DNA from: Plantago ovata
Taxonomy: Eukaryota > Streptophyta > Magnoliopsida > Lamiales > Plantaginaceae
Direction: 5' to 3'
Length of the DNA stretch: 64,000 bases
NCBI GenBank assembly: GCA_028274465.1
Contig: CM051456.1
Coordinates: 125,752,880-125,816,879, forward strand
Made by a program: the position numbers and the translations under genes. The notes under the pieces were generated by a model, which worked only from the letters and a program-made list of their open reading frames with translations, was not told where the DNA came from and made no database searches. Below are positions 11,929 to 22,399 of the stretch, in pieces. Within the stretch, counting starts at the first letter, position 1. Each line of letters starts with the position of its first letter.

Positions 11929-12918
11929 TCTATCTAATAATGTTACAGACTATGCAATTGAAATCAATTGAAATTGCAATTGAAATTAAATTATTCAATT
12001 CAATTTCAATTTCAATTCCAATTTGAGCCATAAAGAATTACACCATTGTTAGGTATATACTTTTACCTTATTAAAAAATAAAGTATGCGCATTATTAGAA
12101 ATCTATTGAAACATGGTATCTAATTAACTTAATTCAAGATTACTTCATCACAATGTTGTTGACGAACAAAGCAATTGCATTCGGCTGAATACTTGGATCA
12201 TGATGAACAGGTAGTAGTAACTTGGGATTTTGAATTAATAATGTTTGTAGACCATGGTTCAAACTAGACACGATAAAACCACTACTAGAGATGACGGTGT
12301 GCTTTTATGACTAATTTCACCTTTCAATTCTTGTGTTTCATGCTTTATATTAATCTTACTTGTTAATTGCAAAGGAAACACAAACTAAATAGTGCAGAGT
12401 TGGAGGAAAGATGAAGCAATATATATAGTTTAGATAGATTCTACGAAATTAACACGAAAAAGGCATATCAGGCACAAACAATAATAAGTAATTTATATCT
12501 CAACTAACAATCTATAGCCGCGATCTATTTTATAACTGCACAATATATATAAATCACTTAATCGATCAAATATACATTCTATGTCAGGTACCTCCAACAT
12601 AAGAGTAACAACTGATTTCTAAATCAACACAAGGAGTGAAATAGCAAAGATAGGACATAACAAAGCCAATAAAGTTTCAACATTTGTAAATCAATTACTT
12701 TCGGAAAGTTCCAGAATTGACCCTTAGATATTAAATGTTCATTAGCATTCAAATGGTAAATAAATTAAGTGAACATTTACGAATTACGAAGTATTTATCA
12801 AAATTGGGTACAGATTGTTAAATCGCTACGCATGTTATTATCACTTTAATATTAAAATAATAAAAATAAACCACAAGGAGAACACTTCACACGCGTAGCG
12901 TGTGACACTATTTTCTAG
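11929..12918 (+). mobile_element. Probable non-autonomous Helitron of about 1 kb
   Basis: The 3' end is clear: hairpin CACACGC, loop GTA, GCGTGTG at 12888-12904, then 10 nt and CTAG at 12915-12918, followed by T. It shares hairpin and flanks with the terminus at 11890-11919. The 5' limit is a guess: the TC of TCTATCTAATAATG after A at 11928. No open frame of note lies inside, so it would be non-autonomous. Confidence 0.4.
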
Positions 12919-12935
12919 TGTGTGTGTGTGTGTGT

Positions 12936-13024
<89 letters not shown>
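12918..13024 (+). repeat. Compound (TG)n(TA)n microsatellite
   Basis: About 60 bp of TG repeats with one TA interruption, then about 45 bp of TA repeats. It begins exactly where the Helitron-like CTAG end stops. Confidence 0.95.
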
Positions 13025-13026
<2 letters not shown>

Positions 13027-13175
13027 CTCCACCCACACCCACTCCCACATAAAATTTTTGGAAAAACAAATTATAGGTAATATTTACGATTTTAAAATTT
13101 TTTATATATACTGTCTACGATTTTTCAAGTTTACCCCTCTAAACTTTTGAAAAAAATTATATATATGTAATATCC
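13027..13175 (+). repeat. Dispersed repeat, copy 2 of 2
   Basis: Second copy of the sequence at 10868-11017, with the same order of blocks and scattered changes. Confidence 0.55.
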
Positions 13176-14123
13176 ACAACCCCTCCCTACTAATTATCGG
13201 CTCTGGCCAAAAAGCACAATAGTTGGATCATCCACATCCCTCAAACTCATGTCAGCATTTCACACATATCAAACTCTATCATATGCTTCATCTCCAACCC
13301 TCATACTCTATCAATCTATTTTACCTAAATTTTCCTTTTCTTTTCTTCTTTTCTCATTTCTTTTAAAACTACTTTATTCTTTTTTCATTTTTTTAAACAT
13401 CAAACTTCATATTTTTAAATATCGTTAAATAATTAAAATAACATAAAACATCATACTTCATATTCTTTAAATGTCATTTTCTATTAATTTCAAATACTTT
13501 AAATTTTATAATTAGTATTTCAATATAATTCCTAGCAAGCGCGTAAGCGTAAGTATAACTGATGCATATATGATACAGTATATATGAATGGATGGAGGAA
13601 CACGTTTGGTCAGCAAACATTTGATAAAATCTTGATAACGCCGATGCGGATTGTATTACAATGTATGTACTCTCAATTGTTATCTGTAATCTTTGTTAAA
13701 ATTATATTGTGAAATTAGGTGATATATACCCCCGTAATATACACAGTTTTACCATATATTATTAACGTCTAATTCCAATGTACTGTAATTTGTGATTAAA
13801 GTTTATCCTGGAAATACAACTAGAAAGAGATGGTAATAAACCACTACTCATTAACTTGTGTTGATTCTAAAAGTGTCTTTCATGCCATTACATATTTACA
13901 TTAGGCTACTTTATTAACTTAAAGATGGAAATGATGGAACAATATAGCACAATTTCATTGACTCGTTCTCATGATTATCTCATCCATAATCTATCATCTA
14001 ATTTAGGATGTTGCTTGAGGAGAACTCCGAATTCATTTGAATAGCATTGTGTAATTTTATATGTTCATCGATTATCTATAATAGTTTTATAATATATTAA
14101 TTTCACTTTTCTCATTGTGATTA
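13176..14123. other. AT-rich spacer
   Basis: A CATC/CTCATACTC-rich stretch (about 13200-13320) resembles low-copy repeat debris. No gene, hairpin or terminal repeat could be supported. Confidence 0.4.
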
Positions 14124-14335
14124 AAAAAAATCTGGATGACGTTGGGTACCCGTCGCAGCCGCTACCCTTTGGGTGCGCACTGGGTAAATCCCACGGGCCG
14201 ACGTAATAACCTGCATACCACGTAAGCCAAGTTAAACCGCAATAAGTTGCCACTCGACTCAAAAGGCATAAATCCCAAGAATTCGAACCCAGAGGGTTCG
14301 AATATGTGATATCAATCATTTTCTTTATTGATACC
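14124..14335 (-). mobile_element. Au-like SINE
   Basis: On the minus strand the 3' half reads GGGATTTACCCAGTGCGCACC, then AAAGGGTAGCGGCTGCG, GTACCC and ACGTCAT, followed by a T run. This is the diagnostic 3' domain of the Au SINE family as I recall it. Upstream lie TTCGAACCC and GGGTTCGAA (B-box-like) and GGTATCAATA, which could derive from the A-box region. The 5' end and target duplication were not settled. Confidence 0.65.
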
Positions 14336-14377
14336 AAACTCCAAATCGAGCACGCAAATACATGACTTGTTATATAG

Positions 14378-14609
14378 TACTCCCTCCTATCATATTTAGT
14401 TGTCGTTATAGTCAATGCACAAATATTAAGAAAAAGTTGATCTCTCTTATTCATAGGCAATTATGAAGCCTATTCTTAGTAAACTCTCACATTACTTAAC
14501 CTATTAATAGTATATACCTATTAATAGCATAGGGTGCAGGTCTAAACGACAACTAATTTACAAAGAAGAAAAAATCTAAAACGACAATTATATGTGATAG
14601 GAGGGAGTA
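14378..14609. mobile_element. Stowaway-type MITE, family B
   Basis: A 232-bp element flanked by TA. The termini are ACTCCCTCCTATCATATTTA at the left and a matching reverse TGTGATAGGAGGGAGT at the right. Both are followed inward by GTTGTCGTT/AACGAC. This family differs from the 240-bp pair. Confidence 0.85.
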
Positions 14610-14907
14610 CCACTGTACCAGGCATAATACCTGATCATAAAGTTTCATATTTTCGCGATATCTGTTCTCATAAGCGAGTGGATTATTTTTCTTATAGCGG
14701 CGTTTGTTCTCATAAGCGAATGGATTTGTCTCGGTTGCTTTATTTTTTTAAAATTTATAAATTGTATTAAAAGACAATGGGGTTATGAATAGAAAAAAAA
14801 AACTAGAGAAATGAAGAAGAAGAAAAAAGAAAAAAGACATTCGCTTTTGTAATGGACTTCTACTCTTTTGCTCCGCTATCTTGTGTCTCCTACTTGTCCC
14901 TTTTCAC

Positions 14908-16112
14908 CTATGTTTTAAAAGACGGAGCCGGAAGTTGAGCCGGACACCCCCCAAAAAAGGTCGGATCGGGGTCGGACCTGTTCAGCCGATTTGTAAGCCG
15001 GATTAAGCCGATATACCATTATAATATTTTTATATATATTTATACTTAAACAATATACCCTCATTCTATTATAAAATTTATAAGGAGTCTTTATTTTATT
15101 TTTGTTACAACAAATTATTTTTAAATTATACTTCCTCCATTTCATTACAAACTTCCTCTTCGGTCAACGTCTGTCATGTTTGACTCGTATATTACACCTA
15201 AATTATATTGATAAAATTTTTTTTTTTTTTTTTTAAAATACTACTAACTCATGAACTTTAATTATATAACTTTAAAAAAGAATTGCATCGTACAATTTAG
15301 GAGTAATGTGCGGTCAAACACGAAGCCTGTTGACCGAAGAGGAAGTTATTAATGAAATGGAGGAAGTATTTGAGTAATACATGATAAAGTTCATATTAAC
15401 AAAATATAATCAATTTTTATTCACAATAAAATTTATTATACTTTTTTTATGGGTTATTTACAAATAATTTGTCATCAAAGTCATTAAAAAAATTGAGAAA
15501 CCAAAAAATTTGTCAAATGGAAGATAGGGAGTGCCTCGGTCCATGTACTTCATAAAAATGTAAAATAAATAAATCATATAGTGCTACTAGCCCACTAGTG
15601 GACAAGGAAGAGAGAATCTTCAGTTCTTCACTCTTCAACATTCTTCATCTTCTCATTTTCTTTCCCCTTTTTTCTTCAATTAATTATGCCATTAGATCTG
15701 CTTGATTGATAATTCAATCTTCTCCTTTTTCTTTCCTTCAATTCCATCTCGTTCAATTCAAGTCATGTCTAAAGATTTAGCTTTTAATTCTCAGATCTAT
15801 ACATAATTCCTTCAATAAACTTCTCTATGACTATGAGCAGATAAATGAAGAGAAGAAAAACGCAGAACAGTAAAGCAGATTCAAGACGCCAGCTTTCTTT
15901 GATGAAGATCCTTAAAAAGAAAAAAAAAAAAAAACACACTCCAGAACCGGAAAAATCGCCGGTTCACCGGTTTTCCCGGTTCTTACCCGGTTTTTCCGAT
16001 TCTGGAGGGTCCGGCTTATTGGCGTTTCTAATGGTACTTTAGGCCGTCAGCCAACGGTTTCCACGGTTCAGCCGGTCGAACCGTCCGGCCGGACCCGTTT
16101 TTTAAAACATAG
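14908..16112. mobile_element. hAT-like non-autonomous DNA transposon with a nested MITE
   Basis: Termini are CTATGTTTTAAAAGACGG at the left and CCGTTTTTTAAAACATAG at the right, inverted copies of each other. CTTTTCAC flanks both ends (14900-14907 and 16113-16120), an exact 8-bp duplication as hAT elements make. Subterminal CCGG/GCCGGA-rich blocks lie inside both ends. The 240-bp Stowaway copy at 15129-15368 is nested, so it arrived later. No transposase frame is visible. The body at 15600-15900 is CT-rich and resembles an mRNA leader, possibly captured host sequence. Confidence 0.8.
15129..15368. mobile_element. Stowaway-type MITE, family A copy 2 (nested)
   Basis: 240 bp with TA ends, an inverted copy of the element at 10007-10246. 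The GTGCGGTCAAACACGAAG block here answers the reversed block in copy 1. It sits inside the hAT-like element. Confidence 0.85.
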
Positions 16113-16903
16113 CTTTTCACTCCCTCGTTGATCGATCTCTCCCATTTTGATCCTTATCCAATACTACTTTGAGTTGAATTTAATACACATAGATAAAAAA
16201 AATCATAGAAAATCATGGTATTGTTCTGTGTCACATATATCAACACTTTAGGGAGTAAATTGCTAGAATGCACAAACATCCCAAATAATTGGAAGTGTTT
16301 GTGTCGGACAAGTGTCAAATACATGGACACACGGACATGTGTTCGACCCGTGAAGAAAAATTTAAGCAGTTGAAGGACGAAAACAAATGTCATGATCCGA
16401 CTCCCTAGTTAATCTTGTTGTTGAATCAATATTTTTTCATCAAAGTATGGGTTCCAACTAGGAGCCCAAATAATATCTAAGTTACCTACAACTTTATCAT
16501 CAATTACATTTAGGTCCAAAATAAGCATAAGTTGTTGATTAAATTTTAAATCCACTTTCTCTTTGCCCTTATCTAATTTTATTTTTCTTTTTATATTTTT
16601 TTATTTTCTTTCTTTCTTTCTTTCTTTTCCTTTTTTCTTTCCTTTCCTTTCCTTTTTTTTTTCTTTTCTTTTTCTTACCCTTCTTCTCCAAAGCTCCGGT
16701 CAGAGCTTGTAAATCTCCAATCTGGCATAGGTATATTTTGAGTTATAAGGTGGTATAGGGGTAGTGTAGGAGTAGGTTAAGTTAGATTTGCCATTTAAAA
16801 AAATAATAATTACGTAGTGATCCATCGTCATTTAAATCTACTATTGAGATAGATTTTGTAATAAATGATCGAAAGCCGCGGGTTTATCCTCATGACTAGC
16901 TAA
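16113..16903. other. Spacer with a CT-rich low-complexity tract
   Basis: Contains a TTTC/TTCC tract at about 16560-16680 and a short stretch at 16290-16350 rich in GTGTCGGACA and ACGGACATGTGT, a semi-palindromic plant repeat. No gene was seen. Confidence 0.5.
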
Positions 16904-17246
16904 TACTACCTCTATTTTTTAATAATGGATTTTTTAGCATTTTTCACACATAATATTAAAAAAACATTTATTTTCACTCATTTCATTGTGATAATTAATA
17001 TTGATATGGATAAATGTGAAATTGTCCATCATAATTAATATCATCATCAAATATTTTTAAGAGTCTTTTCTTAATCTAACACCCCATATCACCTCATCCA
17101 ATTTTTTATAATTGCATAATTACTAATGTTGTTTTAACATGATTATAATTAATTGTTGATAATGAAAGTACTACTAAAACATCCTCTTCTATTATGAAAT
17201 GAGTAAAAAATGCTAAAATATTCATTATTAAAAAATGGAGGTAGTA
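16904..17246. mobile_element. Stowaway-type MITE, family C
   Basis: A 343-bp element with TA at each end. The left terminus CTACCTCTATTTTTTAATAA and the reversed right terminus CTACCTCCATTTTTTAATAA match. Inward, TTTAGCATTTTT and AAAAATGCTAAA also pair. Confidence 0.85.
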
Positions 17247-17741
17247 ATATAGTATGTGTTCCGTAGAACAAACCCCTATTATACTGCATGCGTTTCACAA
17301 TAATCACATGTAATTCTAATATGGACTCATCAGTCAATCTGTGTGCTAAGCAAAGCGTTTTGTATTCTGTATATAAATAAAAAGCTTCTTTTTTTTTTTT
17401 TCACACCGGGGGGGGGGGGGGGGGCTATTGTTGTGTAACTTTGTATTTGATGTTGAGCTTTAAAGCTTCATATGGAATATGGAATATAAACATGCTAATA
17501 TATTTGTTATAAAAGAAAAAAAAAATGAAATTTGAGATTAGGCAATTTTTGACGGTCGATAATTAATAAGGAAGGTTCCTTAATTAAGTAATTAACCGGT
17601 ACATGCATGCATAAGCACACATTACTAGTTGCTTGCTACAAAAGGAATTAGCTAATTAATTAAACTCCTATCCGTAAACGGATTCTATATCCTATATCCA
17701 AATAGACAAGGAATTGAAGCTGCGTCTATTTTCCCGGCCCC

Positions 17742-17749
17742 TATATAAA
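17742..17749 (+). promoter_or_regulatory. TATA box of SSL copy 1
   Basis: TATATAAA lies 114 bp before the start codon. The following leader (CAGTTCAATTATTCAATCTC) is almost the same as that of copy 3, whose TATATAAA is at 28068-28075. Confidence 0.7.
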
Positions 17750-17862
17750 CACCCGAGTATTAACGCAACAGTTCAATTATTCAATCTCTCCTCCTTACAA
17801 TTTACAAGACTCTCTACGTACTAAGGTTCTCTCCTTTCAAGTTTACATATACCCAATCAACA

Positions 17863-18837
17863 ATGGAGGCTGCAAAAAAATTTCAAGTTCTTCTGGGACT
17901 AGTCCTTGTTTTCTTCTTCTCTTTGCTGGCATTGGCTTCTGCACAAGGTACTAGAACTCTCCACATACCTACTGCTGTAACAGGACCTGAAACCACCGCC
18001 TTTGATTGTCAAGGAAACGGTCCTTATGTTGGTCTTTCCGATGGTCGTATCGTTAGGTGGGATCGTGCAAGCTTAACTTGGAAAGACTTTGCCACCGTAG
18101 TACCTTACAGGATTCCAGCATGTAATACACCTGATCGTGATGAGGCATTGTGCGGCAGACCGTTGGGTTTGAAATTCAATCCGTTTACTTGTGAACTTTA
18201 TATTGCGGATGCATACCTTGGGCTAATGAAAGTTGGTCCGAGTGGTGGGGTTGCACAGTCCGTCGTGAGTCATGTCGATGGGGTGCAGATGAAGTTTACC
18301 AATGCCTTGGATATCGATCCTCAGACAGGTGTCGTTTACTTCACCGATTCTAGTATGGTTTATCAAAGATGGCAGTGGGGACTCATAATTTCAACTGGGG
18401 ATCAAACCGGAAGATTGTTGAAGTACGATCCAAGAGATGGGAGTGTAGAGGTCTTACTTAGCGGTCTAGCTTTTGCGAATGGGGTGGCTTTAAGTGCGGA
18501 TAGAAGCTTCCTCCTAGTGGCAGAAACTACACCAGGACGGATCTGGAGATTTTGGTTGTCGAATTACAGCCGTGAGCAATTTTATCAACTTGCTGGTCGG
18601 CCTGACAATATCAATTTGAATGGTGATGGAAGTTTTTGGATTGCACAGAATCCATCTTTGCTGCCAGCTGCGATTGCACAGCGGACAAGAGACAGAGGGA
18701 GCCCTGTCAAGATGGATAGTTACCGAAGAATATTACGGGTTCTGGATAATGCAGGATCAACAAGTGATGTGAAAGAGATGTACAATAGACTTTGGTTAGG
18801 GTCTGTCGCACACTCCTATGTCACTGTGTGGTTGTAG
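17863..18837 (+). CDS. Strictosidine-synthase-like protein, copy 1 (SSL-1)
   Basis: Intronless, 324 residues, with an N-terminal signal peptide (LLGLVLVFFFSLLALASAQG) that directs it to the secretory route or vacuole. The body is the six-bladed beta-propeller family of strictosidine synthase. Family marks are PGPETTAFD, GNGPYVGLSDGRIVRW, CGRPLGLKF, LYIADAYLGLMKVG, TGVVYFTDSS, QTGRLLKYDP, SFLLVAETTPGRI and GDGSFWIAQNPS. Two Cys (PACNT and ALCGR) match the conserved disulphide. By my alignment from memory, the position of the catalytic Glu of Rauvolfia strictosidine synthase holds Ser (TSDVKEM), so alkaloid condensation is unlikely and the substrate is unknown. Its last 590 bp are nearly identical to copy 3. 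Confidence 0.9.
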   Translation: MEAAKKFQVLLGLVLVFFFSLLALASAQGTRTLHIPTAVTGPETTAFDCQGNGPYVGLSDGRIVRWDRASLTWKDFATVVPYRIPACNTPDRDEALCGRPLGLKFNPFTCELYIADAYLGLMKVGPSGGVAQSVVSHVDGVQMKFTNALDIDPQTGVVYFTDSSMVYQRWQWGLIISTGDQTGRLLKYDPRDGSVEVLLSGLAFANGVALSADRSFLLVAETTPGRIWRFWLSNYSREQFYQLAGRPDNINLNGDGSFWIAQNPSLLPAAIAQRTRDRGSPVKMDSYRRILRVLDNAGSTSDVKEMYNRLWLGSVAHSYVTVWL

Positions 18838-20187
18838 TTCTTGTTCTTAATTGTGTCTGTTAAGTTTTCTATTTGATTGTTAATTTTGCACAAGAGTTTT
18901 GTTCTTCAGTTCTGTTGAACTGTTTTAAAGATTGAATGTTTGATCAAATTCTAATATGCACCTTTCTCCCCTGCCTTTTAGAATTTCACCGTGCTTTCCT
19001 TATAGTCATCTTTAATGATATAAACAGCCACAAAGTGATACAACTTAATTGAAAGAAAGAAACAAAATCGCAAATCAGAGATAGAGTTCAGGTACAACCA
19101 CCTAGCTGATAAGATCTACATGAAAGTCTAGTACACCAACGTAAATTAAGGAACCTATTAAAAATTGAAATGGAGTACTACTTCAAACATATAACAGCTG
19201 CAGTAAGTTTTTCTTGCACTAGCACTTATGTTCTTGGCTTTCAATTACTAGTGACGGCGCCATTTCTTGTTTGAACTCTGGGTTTAACTGTTTAAAACAT
19301 TGACCCGTTCACATTCATATATCTAAACGTACTCCGAATTGAATGCATTATTATTGCATTTATCTCTTCATCGGTTTTACTAGTTTGTATGAAAACTATG
19401 TGAGTCTACAAACACAACTCCATTAGTCCATTCATATACTTCATATATACATGCAACCCCACTTACCTATTCGAGTTTCATTGGCATTTCAATGGCGTTT
19501 CCAGTTCCACGTCCATGAAACATGCACACTCCGTAAATTCGATCTGCAGCCAACTCACTGAAAGCTGAAACCTTGTTAGCAGAAGATGCCTGCACCTACA
19601 ATCTGGCATAAGCTCTTTAGACATGACGTGCATCATCTTCTGACAGGCACCTCTAACAAATTCAGTATGAATTATAAACTACAGAACACAATATAGCTGA
19701 TCAAATGCGCAAGTATGCAACTAAACAGTAAATTTTTGTCTTCAGCTGTATACTTGAAGATAAAATTGAGCCTACAGAACTCTCTTCCTGTCAGTATAAT
19801 GACATTGGTTACATGTTGTACACAAGTAGCTCAACAGCTTTTTGCTGCGAAAATTAACATGAACTAATATATCTTGCTCGAGTATAAATAGATTAGCTCA
19901 AGTACACTTTGAAAAAATAATTTTATTGGTCCACTAAATGAATAACATGCAGAAAGAAGTTAGCTACAACAAGAACGGGCAAATTAAGTAAATTACAGAA
20001 TACAGATGCACCAGTCACTTGTGACATTTGATTGAAAATAAAAGCCGTTACGTCAACCCCGCCCCCAACCAATGTAGAAAGACGAGCAGCCTGGGAAAGC
20101 ATGTACAACACAGCCTTGAATCCAGAAATAAATAGAGCCTCTGTGATATTTCTGTAGATGAGACTTATAATACTTGGTTACTTACAA
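18838..20187. other. SSL-1 downstream region with duplicated flank
   Basis: At about 18980-19160 is a block (CTTAATTGAAAGAAAGAAAC and following) that also lies downstream of copies 2 and 3, showing that the duplicated unit included 3' flank. At about 19490-19620 a short minus-strand frame ends GNAIEMPMKLE and follows an acceptor-like CAG. At 19923-20111 another minus frame contains QAARLSTLVGGG. Both look like stray exon pieces from genes I do not recognise. Confidence 0.45.
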
Positions 20188-20425
20188 GCTTTCATTGATT
20201 TACAAATCCATAACTATAAATCAATAAGTGAATCAACGCCAATGTTTTCCGTCTTCTGAAAAATTCCCATATATGGAGGAAACACGACTTTAAAGTAATA
20301 GGCAAATGGCTATATGTACTTGAGGACAATATTTTCAAGCAACGATCCTCATCTTCCGAACTCACTATATATCATGTTTATTTCTCAGGCGAATTTCTCC
20401 AAAGACTTGATTGCGTGAGAAGTTT
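20188..20425 (-). pseudogene. Fragment of an R1-type NLR
   Basis: This stretch aligns by eye with 25570-25770 in the NLR pseudogene: AAATCAATAAGTGAATCAAC, the CCAATGTTTTCCGTCTTCTG block, and TAATAGGCAAATGGCTATA. It covers the region between NB-ARC and the LRRs (the SEDENIGVDSLVDLW segment) and carries small indels, so it is debris from a local duplication. Confidence 0.75.
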
Positions 20426-21161
20426 GTACAGATCTGTACGTCTTTCAGTATACTACTTCTTTAGGAGCTCATGAATCCTCTAGGTTGTTTGAGGAATTTT
20501 TACTAATTCAGTATTTTACCTTTGGTGCAAGTGTGCAACAGGATGGTTGTTGTCTTTTCATTGTTGTGCTACTAGCTGTCTGTGTAATAGTTAATTGGTT
20601 AGTTGGTTAGGCTGGAAATGCGGTAGAAACGTAACAGTAAGAATTAATGTATGTGCAGCTCTGATTTGCCTGCTCAGTACAAGATCAGATATACTGTAGC
20701 ATTTAAGATATATGCTATATATAGGCACTAGTATTACTTTCATCAGTAGTAAGTCTAAGAGTTCAATGCAAGAATGCACATCTGTGACTTGAGAGTACAC
20801 TGTTCACATAAATATACTGGCAAAGGCATATGCATGCATGTGGAGAGATTGCACACCTTGATCAGAAGTGTGAAAATGCATTCATTTACAATATTATTAA
20901 CTTTGCTGAGATGGAGAATTGAATTAAGAGGTTGGGCATTGAAGACACACCATTTGCTGGCATTAGGTGGGTGGAAGCAGTTGTTTGGGTATTTCGCCAT
21001 GCAAATACGCTCTTTAATTACGTGTATGAAGTCTCTATATATATTAACAATCTCTTTATGCGTATCATCAGTTAAAAATCTCCCCAGCTTTACAGTATAC
21101 TCTTTCAGTTTTAACGTTCAATCTCTCTTCTTCTTCCCAGCTTGTCAAATTAAACCAATTA
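20426..21161. other. SSL-2 upstream region
   Basis: Promoter and leader of SSL-2. A TATATATATT run at 21036-21045 is the likely TATA box, about 120 bp before the start codon. No other feature was seen. Confidence 0.45.
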
Positions 21162-22148
21162 ATGGAGGCTACAAAATTTAGAGTTTTCGCACTACTCGTT
21201 GTTTTGTTATTCTCTTTGCCGCTACTGTCTTCTGCACAAACACCTATACAAATGCCTCTTCCTGTACCCGGACCAGAAACAACTGCCTTTGATTGTAAAG
21301 GAAACGGTCCATATGTTGGTCTTTCAGATGGTCGAATCCTCAGGTGGGATCGTTCAAGCCTGAGTTGGATAGACTTTGCTACTGTAGTACCTCACAGGAT
21401 GGAATCGTGTAGTACACCCTACCGTAATGAAACATTGTGTGGCAGGCCGCTAGGATTGAAATTTGATTCAAATACTTGTGAGCTTTATATCGCAGATGCA
21501 TACTTTGGGCTAATGAAAGTTGGTCCGGGTGGTGGGGTTGCACAGTCCGTGGTCAGTCACGTAGATGGGGTGCCATTGAAGTTCACCAATGACTTGGATA
21601 TTGATCCTAAGACTGGTGTCATCTATTTCACTGACACAAGCACGATATATCAAAGGCAGCAATGGGCACTTGTAATTTCTAGTGGGGATCAAACCGGAAG
21701 ATTGTTGAGGTACGATCCAAGGGATGGAAGTGTAAAGGTGTTACGCGGCAGTCTAGCTTTTGCGAATGGGGTGGCTTTAAGTGCGGATAGAAGCTTCCTC
21801 CTAGTGGCCGAAACTACACCAGGACGGATTTTGAGGTTTTGGCTGTCGGGACCTAAATATAACAGCAGTGAGCAATTTTATCAACTTAGTGGTCAGCCCG
21901 ACAACATCAATCGGAATGATGATGGAAGTTTTTGGATTGCGCAGAATCCATCTTTGCTGCCACCCACAAATGCACGGTGGACGAGAGACAGATGCAGTCC
22001 TGTCAAGATGGATAGTAACGGAAGAATATTACGAATTCTGGATAATGCAGGACCAACTATTGATGTGAGTGATGTGAAGGAGATGGACAACAGAGTTTGG
22101 ATAGGGTCGTTGATTAACTCCTACGTCACTGTTGTGTCTGTTAAGTAG
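21162..22148 (+). CDS. Strictosidine-synthase-like protein, copy 2 (SSL-2)
   Basis: Intronless, 328 residues. Signal peptide MEATKFRVFALLVVLLFSLP, then the propeller body with PVPGPETTAFDCKGNGP, CGRPLGLKFDSNTCELYIA, TGVIYFTDTSTIYQ, QTGRLLRYDP and ETTPGRILRFWLSG. The Cys pair (MESCST and TLCGRP) is kept. The C-terminal strand reads VSDVKEMDNRVWIGSLI, again with Ser where strictosidine synthase has its catalytic Glu by my alignment. It has four more residues than SSL-1, mainly an insertion after WLSG. Its N-terminal half resembles that of SSL-3 (FATVVPHRMESC in both) while its C-terminal half differs from the near-identical pair SSL-1/SSL-3. Role unknown. Confidence 0.9.
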   Translation: MEATKFRVFALLVVLLFSLPLLSSAQTPIQMPLPVPGPETTAFDCKGNGPYVGLSDGRILRWDRSSLSWIDFATVVPHRMESCSTPYRNETLCGRPLGLKFDSNTCELYIADAYFGLMKVGPGGGVAQSVVSHVDGVPLKFTNDLDIDPKTGVIYFTDTSTIYQRQQWALVISSGDQTGRLLRYDPRDGSVKVLRGSLAFANGVALSADRSFLLVAETTPGRILRFWLSGPKYNSSEQFYQLSGQPDNINRNDDGSFWIAQNPSLLPPTNARWTRDRCSPVKMDSNGRILRILDNAGPTIDVSDVKEMDNRVWIGSLINSYVTVVSVK

Positions 22149-22399
22149 TTTTCTATTTGATTGTTATTTTTACACACAAGAGTTTACTTCTCCAATTCTG
22201 TTTAACAGTTTTAAAGATTGAATGTTTTGATTGAATTGAATTCTGTTATGCACTTTTCTCCCTGCCTTCTACTTCGTCTTCGATCCTAGAATTTCACCGT
22301 GCTTTCCTTATAGCTATAAGGAAGGGATGGTACAAAGTTGATAGTGCAACTTAATCAAAAGAAAGAAACATTGTCAAAATTTAAACAAATCGCAAACTA
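22149..22399. other. SSL-2 3' UTR and duplicated flank
   Basis: Shares AGAATTTCACCGTGCTTTCC and the GAAAGAAAGAAAC block with the flank of SSL-1, then breaks directly into CDC6-derived sequence. Confidence 0.6.

Noticed and set aside
12902-13150. Frame with Val-Cys and Ile-Tyr runs
   Set aside because: It is just translation of the TG/TA microsatellite.
14065-14460. 131-residue minus frame
   Set aside because: It runs across the SINE and a MITE end and carries no protein signature.
17406-17424. G homopolymer as possible quadruplex control element
   Set aside because: A single run of about 18 G lies far from the SSL-1 TATA box; such runs are common and lengths are unreliable.
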